Below, one piece after another: positions 42,449 through 51,037 of a stretch of DNA of 53,834 bases (positions are counted from its first letter, which is position 1; every line of letters starts with the position of its first letter). The notes under the pieces were generated by a model. That model searched no databases, was not told the DNA's origin, and saw only the letters and a list, made by a program, of their open reading frames with translations. The position numbers and the translations under genes are program-made. This DNA is from a virus, in the IMG/VR virus record IMGVR_UViG_3300030104_001062, positions 1 to 53,834 of that record; one strand, written 5' to 3'.

Positions 42449-44572
42449 ATGTCTGATAACTTTCTTGAACCAGCCGATGATGAGCAGGTAGTTGTTGCAA
42501 CCCCAGAGGATCAACTACCCGGTCTTGTTGGATATATAAAAGAAAAATTTGATGGGGCTGAGAATGGGAGATACACCCATGAACAGCGTTGGCTGACCTC
42601 GTTCAAGAACTTTAGGGGTATCTATGATTCAAGTACAACCTATAGAGAGTCAGAGCGATCACAAGTCTTTATAAAAATTACAAAGACAAAAGTGCTGGCT
42701 GCCTATGGTCAAATTGTAGATATACTTTTTGGGTCTAAGAAGTTTCCAATTACAATTGAGCCTACTCCTGTTCCTGAAGGAATAGCAGAGTTTGCACATC
42801 AAAAGACACCTCTTGATGATTCACAAGCTCCTCAAGATCCTTTTGGATATCAAGGAGATGGAAGAGAAGTTCTTCCCGGTGCAATGGAAGCTACACCTAA
42901 AAATAACGTATTAGGGGGTCTTGCTGATAAGTATGAAGGAATACCTCTTGTTGAGGGTGCTTCTAAGATTGGTGAAGTGCAAATATCTCCTGCAATGGAA
43001 TCAGCGTTAGTTCTTGAAAAACAAATACAGGATCAGTTGCTTGATACTCGTGCTGTTAACACAATGAGAGCTGCCATCTTTGAAATGGCTATGTTAGGTA
43101 CAGGTGTTGTAAAAGGACCATTTAATTTCTATAAGCGTGTTCATAAGTGGACAAAAGGCGAAGATGGGGAAAAGAAATACACACCTTACGAAAAAACTGT
43201 TCCACGTATGGAGCATGTGTCCTGTTGGGATTTCTTTCCAGATCCTACAGCAACATCTATTGATGATGCTGAATATGTAATACAAAGACATAGACTCAAT
43301 AAGTCTCAGTTTCGTGCATTAATTAATCTTCCGTTCTTTGATGCAACAGCAATTGAAAACTGTGTAGCTAAAGGTCCTAACTATGAAGACAAGTATTACG
43401 AAGATACAATACGAGAAGACGAGACAGAAGCAAACTACCGAGAAAATCGTTTTGAAGTATTAGAATACTGGGGGGTTTTAGATGCTCAACTTGCTAGAGC
43501 AACAGGTCTTGATGTAGCTAACTCAATGTCTGATCTTGAACAAGTACAGATAAATGCTTGGATCTGTAATGGCATGGTATTACGATGTGTATTAAATCCA
43601 TTTACACCTGCACGAATACCTTATCAAGTTGTTCCATACGAAGTAAATCCTTACCAGATGTTTGGTGTTGGAGTTGCAGAAAACATGGAAGATTCCCAGC
43701 TATTGATGAATGGTCACGTAAGAATGGCTATTGATAACTTAGCACTAGCAGGTAATCTTGTATTTGATGTAGATGAAGCAAGTTTAGTTCCCGGACAAAA
43801 CATGGATGTGTTTCCGGGCAAGATATTTAGAAGACAATCTGGGGTAACAGGAACAGCAATCAATGGATTAAAGTTTCCAAACACAGCACCAGAAAATTTA
43901 CAGATGTATCAAATTAGTAGGCAGTTAGCTGACGAACAAACTGGTATACCTTCTATACTACACGGACAAACAGGTGTAACAGGAACAGGAAGAACAGCTT
44001 CTGGGCTATCTATGCTGTTAGGTGGAGCAAATTTATCCATGAAAACAGTTATAAAAAACATTGATGACTATATGTTAAAGCCTGTTGGTGAAGCATACTT
44101 TCAATGGAACATGCAGTTTAATGAGTCTACCCCTGAGATACAAGGCGATTTAGAAATAAAGCCCGGTGGTACAAATTCAATAATGCAGAAAGAAGTACGA
44201 AGTCAAAGATTGACAGCGTTACTACAAACTGTAGCAAACCCAATGTTAGCACCATTTATTAAGTTGCCAAACCTAATGAGAGAACTAGCTATTGCACAGG
44301 ATATTGATCCTGATAGTCTAGTAAATAATTTAAATGAAGCAAAACTATATGCAGAACTATTAAGAGGATTACAAAATGCTCAACAAGAAGCAAGCCAGCA
44401 GTCTCAGCCCACTGGTCAACAACCAACAGGCATGGGTGGCACTGGAGGAACACCTTCAGCACCTAACAGAAATGACGGTGCAAGCGTTGATGGCAGCCCC
44501 ACTGGAGTCGGAGCTACGCCAGCTGCAGGGGAAGCTTCGTTTACTGGAAACCCTCAAGGGGTTGAAGAATGA
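42449..44572 (+). CDS. Portal protein (707 aa)
   Basis: Forms the dodecameric head vertex through which DNA passes. Follows terminase and carries podovirus portal features: an N-terminal segment KFDGAENGRYTHEQRWLTS with YRESERSQVFIKITKTKV, an internal part FEMAMLGTGVVKGPF, and a C-terminal stretch GRTASGLSMLLGGANLSMK with helix IDDYMLKPVGEAYF. The last 60 residues are Gln/Gly/Thr-rich and disordered. Length is in the range of HMO-2011-type portals by memory. Overlapping frames in the 3' end are not genes. Confidence 0.85.
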   Translation: MSDNFLEPADDEQVVVATPEDQLPGLVGYIKEKFDGAENGRYTHEQRWLTSFKNFRGIYDSSTTYRESERSQVFIKITKTKVLAAYGQIVDILFGSKKFPITIEPTPVPEGIAEFAHQKTPLDDSQAPQDPFGYQGDGREVLPGAMEATPKNNVLGGLADKYEGIPLVEGASKIGEVQISPAMESALVLEKQIQDQLLDTRAVNTMRAAIFEMAMLGTGVVKGPFNFYKRVHKWTKGEDGEKKYTPYEKTVPRMEHVSCWDFFPDPTATSIDDAEYVIQRHRLNKSQFRALINLPFFDATAIENCVAKGPNYEDKYYEDTIREDETEANYRENRFEVLEYWGVLDAQLARATGLDVANSMSDLEQVQINAWICNGMVLRCVLNPFTPARIPYQVVPYEVNPYQMFGVGVAENMEDSQLLMNGHVRMAIDNLALAGNLVFDVDEASLVPGQNMDVFPGKIFRRQSGVTGTAINGLKFPNTAPENLQMYQISRQLADEQTGIPSILHGQTGVTGTGRTASGLSMLLGGANLSMKTVIKNIDDYMLKPVGEAYFQWNMQFNESTPEIQGDLEIKPGGTNSIMQKEVRSQRLTALLQTVANPMLAPFIKLPNLMRELAIAQDIDPDSLVNNLNEAKLYAELLRGLQNAQQEASQQSQPTGQQPTGMGGTGGTPSAPNRNDGASVDGSPTGVGATPAAGEASFTGNPQGVEE

Positions 44573-44605
44573 TTATATGGCAGTACAAAAATTAAAGGAT
44601 AACGT

Positions 44606-46912
44606 ATGACAACTCTTATTCCACAAGGATTTTTTCCATTAACAGATACAGGTAACAGGTATAGTTTCTTTCATCAATTTTTTAAAGGATTGTATCCTGA
44701 AATGTATAAAGATGTGTTAAAAAATTTAGGACAAGATGTAGAATCAGAAGAAGATCCCTCACCTCCAATTCCAGTATCAACAGGTGCTGCATTACAGGAT
44801 GGCAGAGATGATGACCCATATGACAAAGCTAGACAAGATGCTTTAAGATTACAATGGATGATGGATGGCAAGTATAAAATACAAGGACAAGCTGTAACAT
44901 TAAATGTTCCTGAGTTTCCAGCAGGGCAAAAAGGACAGTCTGCTTCTATTAGTAAATTTGAAACAGGAATTGCATCTGATCCAAATATATTAAGTAGTTT
45001 ATTTGGAGGAATGACAGAAAAAGCACACGCAGCCAATATTCAAAAACTTATGGATGAAGGTGTTGGTGGAGCAGGATTAGTATGGAGTCCAACAGGGGGT
45101 TTTTCTAGTGTTTCATTAAGTGTAAACAAACGTAACTTGTTGGGAAAAGAAGTAACAACAAAAAACTTAGTGGGTAATGTTCCTGATGTGTTTATCTATG
45201 GGGATACAGTATATAATATGCAAAATCCACTTTCTAAAAAAGCATTTATAACAGCTTTTGAAAATTCATCACAAAAACGTGCTACTGAAATTAAAAAGGT
45301 AGAAAGTAAAAGACAGGGGTTAGTTAAAACTTTTGGATACTATGGGGATGACAGAGAAACTGTAGAAGGTTCTGAATATGCTACTGGTAAAGCTTCTTTT
45401 GAAAAAATGAAAAAAGAAAGAGGGTTTAGTGCTGATGCTCAATATTTTGGATCAGAAGGAATGGGGGATGCATATGAAAGAACTCCAGAAGGTGTACAAT
45501 CTGCTGCAGGGTTAACTGCTGAACAAAAACAAAGTGCATCAGATGCGGCACGTGATGACAGAGAGCGAGAAAGAGCAGAAAATCAAGCTAAACAGGATGC
45601 AGCAAATATTTCTGATAAACAAGCTTCAGAATTTGCATCAGGAACACAATCAGACGTTGACCAAATGGCAAAAGATTTTGGGTATAACACTGGTGGTTTT
45701 ATAGGTGGAATGAACCCAGATCAAGTAACAGACGCACAAACTGTAGCTGACGATTACCCAATAGATTCTGATGATGGCGACTTTATGATTAATGCCGCAG
45801 CAATTGAAAGAGATCCACAGATGTTTAATGAAATTATATCTCAAGGATTGCAGAAGGCACGAGAAAAAGGAGTTGACGTAGGAGACATTTCAGGAGTTGG
45901 TATGGATGGGTCTGGGGATGTACTAGCATCAAAAGGAGAGTTCCTTGTTAAAAAACCTCTTGCTGAAACCATAGGGTATGATGCGTTAAATCAATTTAAT
46001 GATCAAGGCAAACCAGAGGTTGACAGACGAGTTGCAGCATCAGGTGGATTTTTAGATGGATACGCAAATGGTGGAGATATATCATTACCTGTATCAAAAC
46101 CAAATCGTGATCCAGATATTGTTAGATTTTATAATAGCATAAAAGATAGATTTAAAGGATCAGAGGAAGCTAGAAAAAAGACAGATGAAATTATTAGTAA
46201 CTTTCCTGAAGAAAAATTATTAGCTTTACTGTCTATTACTGAAGCGAGTAAACTAGGAGATAGAGGTATGGAAGCTGTAATGCACGTTGTTAATAACCGT
46301 GCAAAATCAGATTATAGAAACTTTGGTAAATTAAATTCTGTTGCAGATGTCTTGTTGCAAAAAACTGGTAAAGGAGCATATGAATTTACTGGTTTAGAAA
46401 TTAGTGGTAGAGATGAAAAGTATGATCTTAGAGTACAATTATCAGAATTGTTATCAAGAGCAGGTGGGTTAAAAGAATTTGATAGACAAGTAGAAGTTGC
46501 AAAAAAAGTATTAGCTGGAACAAAAAGAGATTTTACAAAAGGATCTTTATTCTTTTGGAATCCAGACACCTCAGATATAAGCCCTGTTGGACTTAGTAAA
46601 GAAGAATTTGAAGAAAAAGTGCAAGCAGGAGAATATTTAATAACAGAGAACATTGAAGGTTCTACAGGTAGACACGAGCATATTCGCCCTGCTGATATAC
46701 CTGAAACAGAATACCCAGAAGAATCTTTTTTAAGATCTGTAGAAACAAAAAAACGAGCGTCTAATCAATTAAAAATAGCAGAAGATAATAAGATGTCTCG
46801 ATTTACTGAGAGATTAGAACCTCTTCCTGAACCTGAAGGGTTGTCCCAAAAAACATTTTTAGGGAACATACTTAGTCAGGGAGTTAAACCTCAAATGGGA
46901 AGAAGGAACTAA
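44606..46912 (+). CDS. Virion protein with SleB-like cell-wall hydrolase domain (768 aa)
   Basis: Starts behind AAAGGATAACGT. The N-terminal two thirds are polar and helical with Gly/Asp-rich linkers. Residues about 495-660 resemble the SleB/CwlJ hydrolase fold: LLSITEASKLGDRGMEAVMHVVNNR gives the catalytic Glu546 and the V-x-N-N-R signature, followed by VADVLLQKTGKGAYEF and an alternating helical end. Such a domain in a structural protein would open peptidoglycan during entry. It is distinct from the lysozyme at 52072. The tail ends in a Pro-rich stretch. Confidence 0.6.
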   Translation: MTTLIPQGFFPLTDTGNRYSFFHQFFKGLYPEMYKDVLKNLGQDVESEEDPSPPIPVSTGAALQDGRDDDPYDKARQDALRLQWMMDGKYKIQGQAVTLNVPEFPAGQKGQSASISKFETGIASDPNILSSLFGGMTEKAHAANIQKLMDEGVGGAGLVWSPTGGFSSVSLSVNKRNLLGKEVTTKNLVGNVPDVFIYGDTVYNMQNPLSKKAFITAFENSSQKRATEIKKVESKRQGLVKTFGYYGDDRETVEGSEYATGKASFEKMKKERGFSADAQYFGSEGMGDAYERTPEGVQSAAGLTAEQKQSASDAARDDRERERAENQAKQDAANISDKQASEFASGTQSDVDQMAKDFGYNTGGFIGGMNPDQVTDAQTVADDYPIDSDDGDFMINAAAIERDPQMFNEIISQGLQKAREKGVDVGDISGVGMDGSGDVLASKGEFLVKKPLAETIGYDALNQFNDQGKPEVDRRVAASGGFLDGYANGGDISLPVSKPNRDPDIVRFYNSIKDRFKGSEEARKKTDEIISNFPEEKLLALLSITEASKLGDRGMEAVMHVVNNRAKSDYRNFGKLNSVADVLLQKTGKGAYEFTGLEISGRDEKYDLRVQLSELLSRAGGLKEFDRQVEVAKKVLAGTKRDFTKGSLFFWNPDTSDISPVGLSKEEFEEKVQAGEYLITENIEGSTGRHEHIRPADIPETEYPEESFLRSVETKKRASNQLKIAEDNKMSRFTERLEPLPEPEGLSQKTFLGNILSQGVKPQMGRRN

Positions 46913-46952
46913 AAAACGTAGCTACCTGCAATAAAGCAGCCCTACATTACCG

Positions 46953-46982
46953 AGCAGCCACCCCAAGCCATGTGGCACTGCT
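46953..46982 (+). other. Hairpin upstream of scaffold gene
   Basis: AGCAGCCAC (46953-46961) pairs with GTGG plus CTGCT (46972-46982, CA bulge). It lies in a GC-rich 85-base gap directly before the scaffold ribosome site. It may set the relative levels of the head proteins. Confidence 0.4.
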
Positions 46983-46997
46983 AGAAGGAGAATTATC

Positions 46998-47879
46998 ATG
47001 GCAAAGAAACCAAGCGGCCACAGAGCTAATAAACACAATGATTCCTTTGGAACTATAAATGACGAAAACCTGTACAGAAACGCATACCGTAAAGACGTTT
47101 ACAAAGATGACGATGATGAACAGGAAGTAGAAGCATCCCCTGCAGAAGAAGCAGCTACGGTGCAACAAAATACAAGTTTCGTTGAGTCAAAACAATCTGA
47201 CGAAGTTGACTTTAAAAAAAGATATGATGACCTTAAAAAGCATTATGACCAAAAACTTGATACATGGAAGTCTGAAAAAAGCGAATTAGAAAACGCTATA
47301 AAGAACTCCGTAGCTCAAAATACTAATGTTCAAATGCCTAAAACTCCAGAAGAATTGGAGCAATTTAAGACTGAGTATCCAGATGTGTATGCAGTTGTAC
47401 AAACTGTTGCCCATCAACAAGCTGAAGAAAAATCAAAAGATCTTCATAAAGAGTTGGAAACAATTCGTGAACGTGAAAGGAATTTGGTTGTTCAGAAAGC
47501 TTACGAAGAACTTCTAAGAAAACATTCTGATTTTGATGAAATTAGAAAAGACAAAAACTTTCTAAGTTGGTTGGAAACTCAACCTGCATCTCTTGCAGAT
47601 GGTATCTATAAAAACAACACTGATGCATTATGGGCATCAAGAGTTATAGACCTTTACAAAGCAGATGCTGGCATAGGTAAAAAATCAAAAGCAACAAAGC
47701 CAACAGCGGCATCAGCGATAACCCCTGCACAAGCAAGGGAAGTAAACGTTAATTCCAATGGTGGCAAACGTGTATGGAAAGCTTCTGAAATTGCTAAACT
47801 AAAAAGTCAAGAATTTGAACGTTTTGAAAAAGATATTGATATAGCTAGAATAGAAGGTCGTATTGATTTTAATTCTTAA
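46998..47879 (+). CDS. Scaffolding protein (293 aa)
   Basis: Good ribosome site GAAGGAG upstream. Directly precedes the capsid gene, as scaffolds do. Highly charged and helical: an acidic N-terminal third (YKDDDDEQEVEASPAEE), a coiled-coil middle (KKRYDDLKKHYDQKLDTWKSEK; AHQQAEEKSKDLHKELETIR) and a basic C-terminal segment (GKKSKATKPTAAS ... WKASEIAKLKSQEFERFEK) that would bind the capsid lattice. Length is typical of podovirus scaffolds. It is expected to be lost from mature heads. Confidence 0.8.
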   Translation: MAKKPSGHRANKHNDSFGTINDENLYRNAYRKDVYKDDDDEQEVEASPAEEAATVQQNTSFVESKQSDEVDFKKRYDDLKKHYDQKLDTWKSEKSELENAIKNSVAQNTNVQMPKTPEELEQFKTEYPDVYAVVQTVAHQQAEEKSKDLHKELETIRERERNLVVQKAYEELLRKHSDFDEIRKDKNFLSWLETQPASLADGIYKNNTDALWASRVIDLYKADAGIGKKSKATKPTAASAITPAQAREVNVNSNGGKRVWKASEIAKLKSQEFERFEKDIDIARIEGRIDFNS

Positions 47880-47912
47880 TTTAAAACTTTAACTAAATAA
47901 AGGAGAAGCGTA

Positions 47913-48878
47913 ATGGCTTTTACTACATCAGCAGGATATGGTAACCTGCCTAGTGGTAATTTTACACCGTCTATATTTAGTCAAAAAGTTCTTAAATTCT
48001 TTCGCAGAGCATCGGTTGTAGAGGACATTACCAATACAGACTATGCTGGGGAAATTGAGAACTTTGGTGACACGGTTAATATTATCAAAGAACCTACAAT
48101 CACAGTATCCTCGTATCAAAGGGGTGCAGTGGTTAACCCACAAGACTTGGCTGACGATCAAATTAGTATGGTTGTTGACCAAGCAAACGCATTTGCGTTT
48201 AAAATTGACGACATCGAAGAACGTCAGTCACATGTTAATTTTGAAGCACTCGCTACCTCATCAGGTGCGTATTCTTTAAAGAGAGCATATGATGCTAACG
48301 TTCTCGACTTAATGGCGACTAACGCTGGAATATCTAGTGAAACTGATGCTGCAACTGCAACTGTTGCAGGACTAGGAACATTAGGTGGTGTGTTAGACCT
48401 TACAGAAGATGGCGATGTAGCTATGAATCTACTAACTAAGATGGCTAGAGCATTAGACGACCAAAGTATTCCAGAGGAAAACAGATGGTTTGTCGGTCCT
48501 CCAATTTTTTATGAAATTCTTCATAAAGCTGCGGCAAAACTTTCTGCAGTTAACATAACTGGGGATGCTGCTTCACCATTAAGAAACGGTATGGTCGCTC
48601 CACAAAAAATTGCTGGATTTACATGCTATAAGACTACAGCATTAAATTCAAGTGGTGGTACTGATCAAGTTACTTTAACAGGTTTAGCTACAGACGGCAA
48701 CGAGCATGCTGTTTTGGCTGGGCATATTTCATCAACTGCTACAGCATCTCACATTGCTAAAACAGAGGTAGTTAGATCTACTGAATCTTTTAGTGACGTT
48801 GTGAGAGGATTACACGTTTTTGGTCGTAAAGTTTTAAGACCAGAAGCTATAGTTCGTGCTGCAGTTAAGTGTAACTAA
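47913..48878 (+). CDS. Major capsid protein (321 aa)
   Basis: Strong ribosome site AAAGGAGAAGCGT. Follows scaffold, has no cysteine-rich or enzyme motifs, and begins with an N-arm (MAFTTSAGYGNLPSGNFTP) then FSQKVLKFFRRASVVEDITNTDY. The central sequence DAFAFKIDD-like AFAFKIDDIEERQSHVNFEAL and helix SLKRAYDANVLDLM fit the spine helix and P-domain of HK97-fold coats. It ends with a strand and RVVRPEAI-like VLRPEAIVRAAVK. The fold is inferred; identity is fairly secure by position. Confidence 0.85.
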   Translation: MAFTTSAGYGNLPSGNFTPSIFSQKVLKFFRRASVVEDITNTDYAGEIENFGDTVNIIKEPTITVSSYQRGAVVNPQDLADDQISMVVDQANAFAFKIDDIEERQSHVNFEALATSSGAYSLKRAYDANVLDLMATNAGISSETDAATATVAGLGTLGGVLDLTEDGDVAMNLLTKMARALDDQSIPEENRWFVGPPIFYEILHKAAAKLSAVNITGDAASPLRNGMVAPQKIAGFTCYKTTALNSSGGTDQVTLTGLATDGNEHAVLAGHISSTATASHIAKTEVVRSTESFSDVVRGLHVFGRKVLRPEAIVRAAVKCN

Positions 48879-48893
48879 GGGGAGGATTAACTT

Positions 48894-49370
48894 ATGGCTA
48901 CATATAATAACACCTTAACTGGTGGTGGCACTACAGGTCACATAGCTGACGCTGCTAAAGCTTACGTTAGAACTTCTAAAGTTTGGGATACTGCTGATGG
49001 TGGTACAGGTGGAGATGTTGTTCAAATGATGGACATCCCTGCTGACACTATGATTATCGGTGGATGCCTTGAAGTTCTTGAAGCTAGAGGTAACGGACAG
49101 ATAACTTTGGATCTAGGATATACTGGTGGAGATGTTGATACATTTATTGATGGATCAGCATGTGCTGCTGGATTTTCACCTTTCCTAAACGCTGCAGTTG
49201 GAGCATCTGGGTCAAACCCAAAGATGTTGACTTCTGCAGATACTATTGATGCACTCATCCTTGATGGTGGATCAACTGGGGAAAGTGCATTACGTTTCCG
49301 TATTCACGTTGTAATGTGTGACGTTTCCAAAAACCCAGTAGAATCTGCTACAGTTTCAACTGGTACATAA
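48894..49370 (+). CDS. Head decoration / stabilising protein candidate (158 aa)
   Basis: Directly after the capsid gene with ribosome site GGGGAGG. Beta-rich with many Gly and Ala (TYNNTLTGGGTTGHIAD; VDTFIDGSACAAGFSPF). Position, size and beta content fit a capsid cement protein or a head structural partner. No family is certain. Ends just before a hairpin. Confidence 0.6.
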   Translation: MATYNNTLTGGGTTGHIADAAKAYVRTSKVWDTADGGTGGDVVQMMDIPADTMIIGGCLEVLEARGNGQITLDLGYTGGDVDTFIDGSACAAGFSPFLNAAVGASGSNPKMLTSADTIDALILDGGSTGESALRFRIHVVMCDVSKNPVESATVSTGT

Positions 49371-49381
49371 TAACTTTTTAT

Positions 49382-49407
49382 GAGGGGGCAGGGTAACTTG
49401 CCCCTTC
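49382..49407 (+). terminator. Hairpin after the capsid cassette
   Basis: GAGGGGGCA (49382-49390) pairs with TGCCCCTTC (49399-49407) over 9 bp including one G-U, with an 8-base loop. There is no long T tract, so it may act as a partial terminator or an mRNA 3' stabiliser that keeps capsid mRNA abundant. Confidence 0.55.
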
Positions 49408-49428
49408 TAACTTTAACAAGGAAGTTAA

Positions 49429-50058
49429 ATGTTACTTCAATTATTAACTCCAGAAGAGGTAGACTTCTGTGTCAAAAATAGCTGCCAAATGGAAGATGGC
49501 TCAAAATCTAAGCCACTCACAGGATCAAAGAATAACAAAGAATCAACAAACATGCCTGATAAGGTACGTGAGTTAATAACACAAAGGATATATAATAATC
49601 CGTTTGTTGATGCAGTAATAAACCCTACAAAAGTATCGGTAAATTTTTATAACCAATATAATGAAGGGGGACATTATGATAAACATATAGATAACTTCAA
49701 AGCTGAACCTAAAATAAATAATACATATTTTGACTATGGGTTTTCTATATGCTTAAATAGTGATTACGATGGTGGAGAATTTATTGTTGATAATGAAATA
49801 GGTCAGATACCCTATAAGTTACAAGCAGGACAAGTTCTTTTCTTTCCTATAATATACGCTCACACAGTTGCACCAATTAAAAAGGGAGTGCGAAAAGCAG
49901 TTATAGGTTGGATGTCTACTAACGTAACATACGAACAAACTTATATATTGCGTAACATATATGATGTTAATATGCATTTTGTAAAAGAAAATAATAATGA
50001 AATGGCTGTAAAGTCTACTTTAACACAAAACTATTTAAAAAAGTTATGGGGAAAATAA
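49429..50058 (+). CDS. 2OG-Fe(II) oxygenase (PKHD/prolyl hydroxylase-like, 209 aa)
   Basis: Iron- and 2-oxoglutarate-dependent hydroxylase family. Iron ligands appear as GHYDKHIDN (His86, Asp88) and YAHTVAPI (His145), with Arg155 (KKGVRKAVIG) for 2-oxoglutarate, and the strand FSICLNSDYDGGEF is usual for the fold. Marine phages often encode this enzyme next to structural genes; substrates are unknown (nucleic acid or protein side chain). The final 40 residues are a helical extension. Confidence 0.85.
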   Translation: MLLQLLTPEEVDFCVKNSCQMEDGSKSKPLTGSKNNKESTNMPDKVRELITQRIYNNPFVDAVINPTKVSVNFYNQYNEGGHYDKHIDNFKAEPKINNTYFDYGFSICLNSDYDGGEFIVDNEIGQIPYKLQAGQVLFFPIIYAHTVAPIKKGVRKAVIGWMSTNVTYEQTYILRNIYDVNMHFVKENNNEMAVKSTLTQNYLKKLWGK

Positions 50059-50064
50059 CTTAAA

Positions 50065-50244
50065 TTGATCTGGGTTTTAATAGTATTTTTAATAGGAACA
50101 GATGTAAAAGAAGAAATATATTTTCAAGACTTAGATACTTGTTTAGAATATTCTAATAAAGTACAAAATCAAAACAACCATCAAAGAGTTGCAGGGGATG
50201 AAATATATATTAAAACTTATTGCGTTCCTAAAAAAACAGATTAA
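50065..50244 (+). CDS. Small secreted/membrane protein, TTG start (59 aa)
   Basis: A reading frame from TTG 50065 (no ATG available) fills the gap after the oxygenase. An N-terminal hydrophobic segment (IWVLIVFLIG) is followed by a soluble part with two Cys (DTCLEYSNKV; KTYCVPKK). The arrangement matches the 69-aa gene at 50828: hydrophobic start, then Cys-x-E-Y-x-x-KV, then a second Cys. The two look like paralogues, which supports it as a real gene with an unusual start. Confidence 0.5.
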   Translation: MIWVLIVFLIGTDVKEEIYFQDLDTCLEYSNKVQNQNNHQRVAGDEIYIKTYCVPKKTD

Positions 50245-50287
50245 AAAAGAAGAAGATAAAGTTCCAAAATATTTAAAGGGAAAATAA
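50198..50287 (+). CDS. Tiny basic reading frame coupled to the next gene (29 aa)
   Basis: ATG 50198 follows a GGGG sequence, and its stop overlaps the next ATG (TAATG). Basic peptide with a short hydrophobic start (MKYILKLIAFLKKQIKKEE). It overlaps the end of the 59-aa frame. It may merely couple translation; the evidence is limited. Confidence 0.3.
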   Translation: MKYILKLIAFLKKQIKKEEDKVPKYLKGK

Positions 50288-50577
50288 TGGCATCTAAAAA
50301 AGGCGACATGAAGGGTCACACCATTGGTGGAGGACACAAGCGACCTACTAAAGCAGGTGCTGGAATGACTAAAAAAGGTGTTGCAAAATACCGAAGAGAT
50401 AACCCCGGAAGTAAACTTAAAACAGCCGTTACAGGCAAAGTTAAAAAGGGAAGTAAGGATGCAAAGCGTAGGAAATCATATTGTGCTAGATCTGCAGGAC
50501 AAATGAAAAAGTTTCCTAAAGCTGCGAAAAACCCTAACAGCAGATTAAGACAAGCACGAAGGAGATGGAAGTGTTAA
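50287..50577 (+). CDS. Very basic marine-phage small protein (96 aa)
   Basis: Rich in Lys, Arg and Gly: GHKRPTKAGAGMTKKGVAKY, NPGSKLKTAVTGKVKKGS, then RKSYCARSAGQMKKF and a final RRRWKC. This arrangement is widespread in marine phages and is recognised from their late regions, but no function has been shown that I know of. Strong charge suggests DNA binding inside the head. Overlaps the next gene by 13 bases. Confidence 0.7.
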   Translation: MASKKGDMKGHTIGGGHKRPTKAGAGMTKKGVAKYRRDNPGSKLKTAVTGKVKKGSKDAKRRKSYCARSAGQMKKFPKAAKNPNSRLRQARRRWKC

Positions 50578-50828
50578 AAAAAGTACCAGCTAAAAATAAA
50601 GGTTTATCAAAATTACCAACACCAGTTAGAAATAAAATGGGATTTAAAAAAAAGGGGGGCGAAGTTGCACCTAAAAAAATGAAGGGTGGAGGTTTGTATG
50701 CCAATATTCACGCTAAGAAAAAAAGAATTGCAGCAGGAAGTGGTGAAAAAATGAGAAAGCCCGGAAGTAAGGGTGCTCCTACTGCCGCAAACTTTAAAAG
50801 AGCGGCTAAAACTGCTAAGAAAAAATAA
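50565..50828 (+). CDS. Second very basic small protein (87 aa)
   Basis: Begins inside the end of the 96-aa gene behind GAAGGAG. Contains the block GLYANIHAKKKRIAAGSGEK followed by MRKPGSKGAPTAANF, a pattern I recognise from many marine phage late regions. Probably a virion nucleoid-associated protein; function unknown. Stop overlaps the next ATG (TAATG). Confidence 0.7.
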   Translation: MEVLKKVPAKNKGLSKLPTPVRNKMGFKKKGGEVAPKKMKGGGLYANIHAKKKRIAAGSGEKMRKPGSKGAPTAANFKRAAKTAKKK

Positions 50829-51037
50829 TGTGGATTCCAGTAATAACAATACTATGGGCATTAGGTGATAATGCTACATGGGTAAACTTTCCAATGGTCA
50901 ATTTTCCATTTACTTCATCTGATAATTGTTACGAGTATGTAGCAAAAGTAAGATCTAGTATAACACAAGATCCTCAATATTTAAATGGATATAGCACCTG
51001 TGTATACATAGGCGAACCAAAAGGAGAAAATACATAG
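50828..51037 (+). CDS. Small secreted/periplasmic candidate (69 aa)
   Basis: An N-terminal hydrophobic segment (MWIPVITILWALGD) suggests a signal anchor, and the rest has two Cys (DNCYEYVAKV; STCVYIGEP) that could form a disulfide in the periplasm. Related to the 59-aa frame at 50065. It stands just ahead of the holin candidate, so a lysis or envelope role is possible. TAATG coupling upstream; one-base overlap downstream. Confidence 0.55.
   Translation: MWIPVITILWALGDNATWVNFPMVNFPFTSSDNCYEYVAKVRSSITQDPQYLNGYSTCVYIGEPKGENT

Noticed and set aside
44376-44609. 77-codon plus-strand frame over the portal 3' end
   Set aside because: Shadow frame inside the portal's low-complexity tail; only its last codons touch the next gene, and it has no ribosome site.
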